This document shows positions 58,101 to 64,000 of a stretch of 64,000 nucleotides of DNA, one piece after another. This DNA is from Xiphophorus maculatus (Eukaryota > Chordata > Actinopteri > Cyprinodontiformes > Poeciliidae). The DNA is taken from assembly GCF_002775205.1 (NCBI RefSeq), contig NC_036456.1:13543463-13607462 (forward strand). The letters are read 5' to 3'. The first letter of the stretch is position 1, and the number at the start of each line of letters is the position of its first letter. The notes beneath the pieces are model-generated. The model did not search any database, was not told the origin of the DNA, and saw nothing but the letters and a program-made list of their open reading frames with translations. The position numbers and the translations under genes were made by a program.

Positions 58101-61100
58101 AGTCGGAGCAGCTGTGGTTGTAGTCGGAGCAGCTGTGGTTGTAGTTAGAGCAGCTGTGGTTGTAGTCGGAGTTGCTGTGGTTGTGGTTGGAGCTGCTGTG
58201 TTTGTAGTTGGAACAGCTGTGGTTGTGGTTGGAGTTGCTGTGGTGGTGGTTGGAGCCTCTGTGGTTGTAGTTGGAGCAGCTGTAGTTGTAGGTGGAGCAG
58301 CTGTGGTTGTGGTTGGAGACACTGTGGATGTGGTTGGAGCAGCAGTGGTGGTGGTTGGAGCCTCTGTGGTTGTAGTTGGAGCAGCTGTGGTTTTTGTTGG
58401 GGTCGCTGTGGTTGTAGTTGGAGGTTCTGTGGTTGTGGTTGGAGCTGCTGTGATTGTAGTTGGAGCGGCTGTGGTGGTGGTAGGAACCGCTGTGGTTGTA
58501 GTCAGAGCAGCTGTGGTTGTAGTTGGAGCAGCTGTGGTTTTTGTTGGGGTCGCTGTGGTTGTAGTTGGAGCAGCTGTGGTTGTAGTTGGAGCAGCTGTGG
58601 TTGTGCTCGGGGCAGCTGTGGTTGTGGTCTGAGCTACTGTGGTTGTAGTTGGAGCAGCTATGGTTGTGGTTGGAGTCGCTGTTGTAGTAGTTGGTGGTGC
58701 TGTGTTTGTGGTTGGAGCCATTGTGGTAGTGGTTGGAATTGCAGTGGTTGTGGTTGGAGCCGCTGTGGTTGTTGTAGTAGATTCTGTGGTTGAAGTTGGA
58801 GCAGCTGTGGTTGTGGTTGGAGCAGCCGTGGTTGTCGTTGGGGCAGCTGTGGTTGGAGCTGGAGCAGCTGTAGTTGTTGTTGGAGTTGCTGTGGTTGTGG
58901 TTGGAGCAGCTGTGGTTGTAGTTGGAGCCTCTGTGGTTGTGGTTGGAGCCTCTGTGGTTGTCGTTGGAGCAGCTGTGGTTGTAGCTGGAGAAGCTGTGGT
59001 TGTAGTTGGAGAAGCTGTGGTTGTAGTTGGAGCTACTGTGGTTGTGGTTGGGGCAGCTGTGGTTGTGGTCTGAGCTACTGTGGTTGTAGTTGGAGCAGCT
59101 GTGGTTGTGGTTGGAGTCGCTGTTGTAGTAGTTGGAGGTGCTGTGGTTGTGGTTGGGGCAGCTGTGGTTGTGGTCTGAGCTACTGTGGTTGTAGTTGGAG
59201 CCATTGTGGTTGTGGTTGGAATTGCAGTGGTTGTGGTTGGAGCCACTGTGGTTGTTGTAGTAGATTCTGTGGTTGTAGTTGGAAAAGCTGTGGTTGTGGT
59301 TGGATTAGCTGTGGTTGTCGTTGGAGTAGCTGTGGTTGTAGCTGGAGCAGCTGTAGTTGTTGTTGGATTTGCTGTGGTTGTGGTTGGAGCAGCTGTGGTT
59401 GTAGTTGGAGCCGCTGTGGTTGTGGTTGGAGCCTCTGTGGTTGTAGCTGGAGCAGCTGTGGTTTTTGTTGTGGTCGCTGTGGTTGTAGTTGGAGGTTCTG
59501 TGGTTGTGGTTGGAGCTGCTGTGATTGTAGTTGGAGGGGCTGTGGTGGTTGTAGGAACCACTGTGGTTGTAGTCAGAGCAGCTGTGGTTGTAGTTGGAGC
59601 AGCTGTGGTTGTGGTTGGAGCTTCTTTGGTTGTGGTTGCAGTTGTTGTTGTTGTCGTTGGAGCAGCTGTGGTTGTCGTTGGAGCAGCTGTGGTTGTAGCT
59701 GGAGCAGCTGTAGTTGTTGTTGGAGTTGCTGTGGTTGTGGTTGGAGCAGCTGTGGTTGTAGTTGGAGCCACTGTTGTTGTGGTTGGAGCCTCTGTGGTTG
59801 TCGTTGGAGCAGCTGTGTTTGTAGCTGGAGAAGCTGTGGTTGTAGTTGGAGAAGCTGTGGTTGTAGTTGGAGCAGCTGTGGTTGTAGTTGGAGTCGCTGT
59901 TGTAGTAGTTGGAGGTGCTGTGGTTGTGGTTGGGGCAGCTGTGGTTGTGGTCTGAGCTACTGTGGTTGTAGTTGGAGCCTTTGTGGTTGTGGTTGGAATT
60001 GCAGTGGTTGTGGTTGGAGCCACTGTGGTTGTTGTAGTAGATTCTGTGGTTGTAGTTGGAGCAGCTGTGGTTGTGGTTGGATTAGCTGTGGTTGTCGTTG
60101 GAGTAGCTGTGGTTGTAGCTGGAGCAGCTGTAGTTGTTGTTGGATTTGCTGTGGTTGTGGTTGGAGCAGCTGTGGTTGTAGTTGGAGCCGCTGTGGTTGT
60201 GGTTGGAGCCTCTGTGGTTGTAGCTGGAGCAGCTGTGGTTTTTGTTGGGGTCGCTGTGGTTGTAGTTGGAGGTTCTGTGGTTGTAGTCAGAGCAGCTGTG
60301 GTTGTAGTTGGAGCAGCTGTGGTTGTGGTTGGAGCTTCTTTGGTTGTGGTTGCAGTTGTTGTTGTTGTCCTTGGAGCAGCTGTGGCTGTAGCTGGAGAAG
60401 CTGTAGTTGTAGGTGGAGCAGCTGTGGTTGTTGTTGGAGCCGCTGTGGTTGTGCTCGGGGCAGCTGTGGTTGTGGTCTGAGCTACTGTGGTTGTAGTTGG
60501 AGCAGCTATGGTTGTGGTTGGAGTCGCTGTTGTAGTAGTTGGTGGTGCTGTGTTTGTGGTTGGAGCCATTGTGGTTGTTGTAGTAGATTCTGTGGTTGAA
60601 GTTGGAGCAGCTGTGGTTGTGGTTGGAGCAGCTGTGGTTGTCATTGGAGCAGCTGTGGTTGTAGCTGGAGCAGCTGTACTTGTTGTTGGAGTTGCTGTGG
60701 TTGTGGTTGGAGCAGCTGTGGTTGTAGTTGGAGCCGCTGTGGTTGTGGTTGGAGCAGCTGTGGTCGTAGCTGGAGAGGCTGTGGTTGTAGTTGGAGAAGC
60801 TGTTTTTGTAGTTGGAGCAGCTGTGGTTGTGGTCGGAGCCGCTGTTGTTGTGGTTGGAGTTGTTGTTGTTGTAGTTGGAGCAGCGGTGGTTGTGGCTGGA
60901 GCAGCTGTGGTTGTGGTTGGCACAGCTGTAGTTGTAGTTGGAGAAGCTGTGATTGTGGTTGGAGCCGCTGTTGTTGTGGTTGGAGCATCTGTAGTTGTGG
61001 TTGGAGCAACTGTGATTGTGGTTGGAGCAGCTGTTGTCGTGGTTGGAGCAGCTGTAATCTTGGTTGGAGCAGCTGTAGTTGTGGTTGGAGAAGGTGTGGT

Positions 61101-64000
61101 TGTTGTTGGTGCTGCTGTGGTTGTGGTTGGAGGAGCTGTGTTTGTGGTTGGAGCCGCTGTGGTTGTGATTGGAGTAGCTGTGGTTGTGGCTGGAGCAGCT
61201 GTTGTTGTTGGAGCAGCTGTGGTTGTAGTTGGAGATGCTGTAGTTGTAGTCGGAGCAGCTGTGGTTGTGGTTGGAGCCGCTGTGGTTGTAGTTGGAGGAA
61301 CTGTGGTTGTGGTTGGAGCCGCTGTGGTTGTTGTTGGAGCCACTGTTGTTGTAGTTGGAGGAACTGTGGTTGTGGTTGGAGCCCCTGTGGCTGTAGTTGG
61401 AACAGCTGTGGTTGTGGTTGGAGCAGCAGTGGTTGTGGATGGAGCAACTGTTGTGGTTGGAGCCGCTGTTTTTGTGGTTGGAGCTTCTGTGGTTGTGGTT
61501 GGAGCAGCTGATGTTGTGGTTGGGGCTTCTGTGGCTGTGGTTGGAGATGCTGTAGTTGTAGTTGTAGTTTCTGTGGTTTTGGTTGGAGCCTCTGTCTTTG
61601 TAGTTGGAGCAGCTGTGGTTGTGGTTGGAGCTATTGTGGTTGTGGTTGGAGCTGCTGTGGTTGTGGTTGGAGCAGCTGAGGTTGTGGTTGGGGCTTCTGT
61701 GGCTGTGGTTGGAGATGCTGTAGTTGTAGTTGTAGTTTCTGTGGTTTTGGTTGGAGCCTCTGTAGTTGTCGTTGGAGCAGCTGTCGTGGTGTCAGTTACT
61801 GTAATATTTGTTGCAGTTAGTATGCAGTTCAGAGGAACAACATTTTTTAATTTTGTTTCTAAAATTTGTTCAAAATTATACTAAAGTTTTCCTCTTAATT
61901 AAAGTTTGATTGATGTTTTCTACAAACATTCAAGTGATGTAACTCAATTCCATTATACTTTTTCAATGTTCATTAACATTTCTGTCAGTGTTTCATTTTT
62001 CATTTGTTGCGCAAATATTTGATTTTCTTGAATGTATCATTTTGTCTTACCTGTGTTGCTGACAGAAACGGTCGCAGGATCTATGTGAAATTCTGCCATT
62101 ACTGAAGGCTGGTTAACCAACGTCTCTGAGACAAGTGTATCATTAGGAGTAGAAGATGACTCAAATTCAAGGTCCACAGAGTTGATGATTGAGCCCGCTC
62201 TGGAAAAGTGTAGTATAGTTAGTTAAAGTCTACAAATCTCTTAAGATGATGTTCACGATTTGTTGTGCAAACTACAAAGAAATTACCTGAATGCCACAGC
62301 TCCAGTCTTTTGGAATGAAGGGAACACATTTCTGAAAAGTGGGTCAAGCTACATGAAAAAAAGAGAAGGAATTTAATTGTATAGTTTTTGAAAATGTATT
62401 TCTCAGAATGCCGTTACTAAAAACATTAGTTCAGTGAATACATTTGGTATTTATTGGTTCAGGTAGAAAATCTAAAGTCTGAATTCTGAGTTTAAAGTCA
62501 AAAATTCTGAGATTAATGTCAAAATTCTGAGTTTAATCAAATTCTGACTCAGAATTTGTTTTTTTCTTTTCGGTGGACCTAATCCTCTTCCGTATATTTA
62601 AACCCACATTCTAGGTAAGCAGGACTTACAATATAAGGAGTATAAGATTCCTTTGTATATTCTTAGGTTAGAGGAAAATTTATTTCACATTTTTATGCAG
62701 AAGAGACACAAAATATCCTTCATAGGCATACAATAGGATTTTAATTTATAATTTTTTTTTTTTTTTATGGAAATTGTTATGGGAGTAAGAAGGGTAAACA
62801 TACACTATTCCTTATGTGTCCAGAACGTGTTTGGAATGCTGATGTTGATGGGTCTGCCAAATCTGTGGTGAATACTTCATCAGATTTAAAAATCAGCAGC
62901 CTTATTAATGCTGGAGGTGCAGTGGTTGTGGTTGGAGAATTTGTTGTTGTGGTTGGAGCAGCAGTAATTGTGGTTGTAGCTGCTGTTGTTGTGGTTGCAG
63001 ACGCTGTGGTTGTGGTTGGAGCCACTGTGCTTGTGGTTGGACCCTCTGTAGTTGTGGTTGGAGCCTCTGTAGTTGTGGTTGGAGCCTCTGTAGTTGTGGT
63101 TGGAGCCTCTGTAGTTGTGGTTGGGGCCACTGTGGTTGTGGTTGGAGCAGCTGTAGTCGTGGTTGGAGCAGCTGTTGTCATGGTTGGAGCTGTTGTGGTG
63201 GTGGTTGGAGCAGCTGTAGTCGTGGTTGGAGCAGCTGTTGTCGTGGTTGGAGCTGTTGTGGTTGGAGCTATTGTGGTTGTCGTTGAAGCTGCTGTTGTCG
63301 TGGTTGGAGCTGTTGTGGTTGGAGCTGTTGTGGTTGTCGTTGAAGCCGCTGTTGTTGTGGTTGGAGCAGCTGTCGTGGTTGGAGCAACTCTGATTGTGGT
63401 TGGAGCAGCTGTTGTCGTCGTTGGAGCAGCTGTTGTCGTGGTTGGAGTAGCTGTTGTCGTGGTTGGAGGTGCTGTTGTTGTGGTTGGGGCTGCTGTGGTT
63501 GTGGTTGGAGCTGTTGTGGTTGTCGTTGAAGCCACTGTTGTTGTGGTTGGAGCAGCTGTTGTTGTGGTTGGAGCTGCTGTGGTTGTGGTTGGGGCTGTTG
63601 TGGTTGTGGTTGGAGCTGTTGTGGTTGTGGTTGGAGCCGCTGTTGTTGTGGTGGGAGCTAATGTTGTGGTTTGAGCAACTGTGGTTGTGGTTGGAGCCGC
63701 TGTTGTTGTGGTTGAAGCAACTGTGATTGTGGTTGGAGCTGCTGTGGTTGTGGTTGTAGCAGCTGTTGTTGTGGTTGGAGTCGCTGTTGTTGTGGTTGGA
63801 GCAGCTGTTGTTGTGGATGGAGCTGTTATGGTTGTGGTTGGAACCGCTGTTGTTGTGGTTTGGGCTGCCGTGGATGTGGTTGGAGCAGCTGCTGTCGTGG
63901 TTGAAGCAGCTGTGATTGTGGTTGTGGTCGCTGTTGTTGTGGTTGGAGCAGCTGTTGTGGTTTGAGCAGCTGTGGTTGTGGTTGTAGCTGCTGTTGTGGT
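28056..64000 (-). CDS. Gene A: giant SEA-domain mucin with GPI-type C-terminus, 5' end beyond window
   Basis: Exons in transcript order: from beyond 64000 to 62804; 62348-62287; 62199-62051; 61798-56928; 56535-56474; 56385-56237; 56116-45606; 45136-45075; 44989-44841; 44724-32396; 32279-32215; 32128-31935; 31841-31495; then either 30620-30559, 30480-30332, 30211-30123 or 28553-28492, 28413-28265, 28144-28056. With the proximal ending, 30,447 coding nt are visible and all phases close exactly on a stop codon. Domains: four long Thr-rich mucin stretches plus a short one, five SEA modules and a terminal hydrophobic segment with no tail. The missing 5' end should hold a signal exon like gene B's (inference). 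Expected at the epithelial surface, either GPI-held or released by SEA cleavage. Confidence 0.82.
28265..28553 (-). CDS. Gene A distal SEA module, exons b and c (alternative ending)
   Basis: Exons 28553-28492 (62 nt; [20 protein letters not shown]) and 28413-28265 (149 nt; [13 protein letters not shown], then [18 protein letters not shown]). The G-S site is kept. Sizes and phases (0-2-1) match the proximal copy at 30332-30620. No mucin exon or SEA exon a was found between the two copies, so this copy can only be reached by splicing from 31495 past the proximal set. Confidence 0.75.
28554..29640. other. Spacer between the two gene A endings
   Basis: Contains no SEA exon a or mucin repeat. 28780-29020 is relatively GC-rich (GATCCGGACACTGGTGGAGG) with short open frames on both strands and looks like an inserted repeat, family unknown. 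The rest is AT-rich. Confidence 0.45.
29649..29654 (-). terminator. AATAAA polyadenylation signal of the proximal gene A ending
   Basis: AATAAA on the minus strand about 470 nt after the stop at 30123, at the position that corresponds to 27655-27660 in the duplicated 3'UTR. Confidence 0.5.
30123..30211 (-). CDS. Gene A proximal terminal exon (GPI-signal-like tail, isoform 1)
   Basis: Acceptor CTCACTTGCAG, then [11 protein letters not shown], the hydrophobic run [18 protein letters not shown] and TAA at 30125-30123. The 28 codons after the split codon end with no cytoplasmic tail, so a GPI signal is likely; the probable attachment region is S-S-G. The polar patch before the hydrophobic run is short, as expected. 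Confidence 0.75.
30332..30620 (-). CDS. Gene A proximal SEA module, exons b and c
   Basis: Exons 30620-30559 (62 nt; [20 protein letters not shown]) and 30480-30332 (149 nt; [17 protein letters not shown], then [15 protein letters not shown]). G-S cleavage-type site present. Completes the SEA domain begun at the end of exon 31495-31841; the intron between them (30621-31494) is AT-rich with no other feature seen. Confidence 0.85.
31495..31841 (-). CDS. Gene A short mucin exon with 13-residue repeats and SEA exon-a segment
   Basis: A 347-nt exon from acceptor TTTTCTGGCAG to donor GTAAGT, phase 1 to 0. It starts [16 protein letters not shown] and carries four copies of a 39-bp unit ([13 protein letters not shown]), each with an N-T-T sequon for N-glycosylation, so this stretch differs from the heptad mucin exons. 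It ends [33 protein letters not shown], the first part of the last SEA domain. This is the branch point for the two alternative endings. Confidence 0.85.
31935..32279 (-). CDS. Gene A divergent SEA module without G-S site, exons b and c
   Basis: Exons 32279-32215 (65 nt; [21 protein letters not shown]) and 32128-31935 (194 nt). Exon b is one codon longer and exon c 15 codons longer than in every other module. Where the others have G-S-I-I-N, this one reads [20 protein letters not shown]. The junction phases are conserved (0-2-1), so it is a true SEA paralogue that has probably lost self-cleavage (inference). Confidence 0.8.
32396..44724 (-). CDS. Gene A 12.3-kb mucin exon with SEA exon-a segment
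   Basis: A 12,329-nt exon, about 4,110 codons, open in one minus frame from the acceptor at 44725 (ACAACCACAG; predicted, as the upstream polypyrimidine tract is weak) to donor GTAAGT at 32395-32390. Most of it is [21 protein letters not shown] and TTTTIPST units. A 2.45-kb higher-order repeat occupies the middle. The last ~190 residues before the SEA start are irregular Ser/Thr-rich text with several N-glycosylation sequons (NVS, NTT, NQT, NAT). It ends [34 protein letters not shown], a divergent SEA start. Confidence 0.83.
38823..43730. repeat. 2,454-bp higher-order repeat, two full copies plus an older relative upstream
   Basis: GCTGTTGTGGTTATGG starts at 38823 and again at 41277, and GGAACAAATGC occurs at 38637 and 41091, all 2,454 bp apart. 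The copies share rare variants in order and look nearly identical. The next GGAACAAATGC (43707) is 2,616 bp on, so the second copy has gained about 160 bp. A shorter related block precedes (the same landmark at 37098). Confidence 0.85.
44841..45136 (-). CDS. Gene A SEA module 3, exons b and c
   Basis: Exons 45136-45075 (62 nt; [20 protein letters not shown]) and 44989-44841 (149 nt; [14 protein letters not shown], then [18 protein letters not shown]). G-S site present. The donor after exon b is GTTCTG, weaker than in the other modules. The intron 45137-45605 is AT-rich with nothing else seen. Confidence 0.85.
45606..56116 (-). CDS. Gene A 10.5-kb mucin exon with SEA exon-a segment
   Basis: A 10,511-nt exon, about 3,500 codons, from acceptor ATAAATATTACAG to donor GTAAGT, phase 1 to 0, one open minus frame. 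It begins [11 protein letters not shown] and continues as heptads (AAP, ESP, EPP, MAP, VAP variants). It includes a 252-bp higher-order repeat with a Tyr-containing unit, TPTTYTVAP. It ends [38 protein letters not shown], the first part of a SEA domain. Aromatic, Cys and charged residues are almost absent until that end. Confidence 0.85.
52800..53200. repeat. 126-bp higher-order repeat (three copies)
   Basis: CTGTGTATGTGGTAGGAG starts at 52892, 53018 and 53144, spacing 126 bp (six heptads). This is exactly half the period of the 252-bp array at 54749 and shares the same Tyr-coding unit. Confidence 0.75.
54749..55756. repeat. 252-bp higher-order repeat (four copies)
   Basis: CTGTGTATGTGGTAGG recurs at 54881, 55133, 55385 and 55637, and GAGGTTCTGTCG at 55001, 55253 and 55505; every interval is 252 bp (12 heptads, 84 residues). 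The protein block contains ESP, EPP, ATP, EAP, VTP and YTVAP units in fixed order. Copies look almost identical, suggesting recent amplification. Outer borders are approximate. Confidence 0.85.
56237..56535 (-). CDS. Gene A SEA module 2, exons b and c
   Basis: Exons 56535-56474 (62 nt; [20 protein letters not shown]) and 56385-56237 (149 nt; [14 protein letters not shown], then [18 protein letters not shown]). G-S site present. Clearly the sister of the type-1 module at 62051 but diverged at many positions. The intron up to the next mucin exon (56536-56927) holds no other feature. Confidence 0.87.
56928..61798 (-). CDS. Gene A 4.9-kb mucin exon with SEA exon-a segment
   Basis: A 4,871-nt exon, about 1,624 codons, phase 1 to 0. 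The acceptor ATATTACAG and first residues V-T-D-T-T-T match gene B's cassettes, but the exon end ([34 protein letters not shown]) belongs to the more diverged module 2. I checked the frame from 61344 to 61798 as open. So the start is type-1 and the end is type-2, marking the transition point between the homogenised and diverged parts of the gene. Internal repeats of 630 bp and about 777 bp are present. Confidence 0.87.
57131..58390. repeat. 630-bp higher-order repeat (two full copies, start of a third)
   Basis: TTTTTGTTGGGGTCGCTGTG starts at 57131, 57761 and 58391, spacing 630 bp (30 heptads). Intervening text is nearly identical; one visible difference is TTT/GTT near 57632 and 58262. A separate pair at 59221 and 59998 shows a 777-bp period (37 heptads). 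Confidence 0.85.
62051..62348 (-). CDS. Gene A SEA module 1 (type-1), exons b and c
   Basis: Exons 62348-62287 (62 nt; [20 protein letters not shown]) and 62199-62051 (149 nt; [17 protein letters not shown], then [18 protein letters not shown]). Exon c is identical to gene B's at 8319-8467 as far as I can read. The introns are also near-identical to gene B's, including the truncated MITE and the 96-nt stretch that two gene B cassettes lack. Confidence 0.87.
62804..64000 (-). CDS. Gene A mucin exon (partial, runs off the right edge) with SEA exon-a segment
   Basis: Open in one minus frame from the window edge to the GTATGT donor at 62803-62798. Heptads include runs of [14 protein letters not shown] near the end (63040-63120). 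It ends [34 protein letters not shown]. The exon start and the gene's 5' end are outside the window. Confidence 0.83.

Overview
The window looks like teleost fish nuclear DNA. It has a Rex3 (RTE-clade) LINE ending in a GATG tail and carrying both published Rex3 primer sites, hAT-type MITEs with 8-bp target duplications, AT-rich introns with canonical GT-AG borders, and secreted mucin genes whose exons join in frame. There are no bacterial-style operons, and I saw no tRNA, rRNA or CRISPR array.

Layout: two giant SEA-domain mucin genes lie in tandem, both on the minus strand. The downstream gene ('gene B') has a TATA-type promoter near 20.6 kb, a non-coding first exon, a signal-peptide exon at 14915-14975, and then mucin/SEA cassettes that run off the left edge. 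The upstream gene ('gene A') enters from the right edge already inside a mucin exon and ends at 28-30 kb. Its visible coding sequence is 30,447 nt (10,148 residues plus stop) and includes single exons of 10.5 kb and 12.3 kb. Every exon join was checked by phase and stays in frame. The protein is mostly Thr-rich heptads (TTTTAAP and variants, 21 bp per unit), a dense O-glycosylation substrate, interrupted by SEA modules each split over three exons. The last exons encode a hydrophobic C-terminus with no cytoplasmic tail, which suggests a GPI anchor, and that terminal set is present twice.

The cassette (mucin exon, 62-nt exon, 149-nt exon) begins and ends in phase 1, so whole cassettes can be duplicated or skipped in frame. 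Gene B carries three near-identical type-1 cassettes including their introns. The first cassette visible in gene A is the same type, more than 50 kb away. Deeper in gene A the SEA modules diverge, and one lacks the Gly-Ser cleavage motif.

The 15-28 kb stretch is gene B intron 1 plus the intergenic spacer. It holds a long Rex3 copy with an RT domain and a decayed second copy, a palindromic composite hAT MITE, a MITE with 24-bp terminal repeats, a perfect 91-bp inverted repeat, and small satellites.

The very long open frames in other readings (valine/glycine-, leucine/tryptophan-, glutamine/proline- or cysteine/glycine-rich) are shadows of the 21-bp repeat. They are not genes. All gene models here are inferred from splice signals and phase only, with no transcript evidence.
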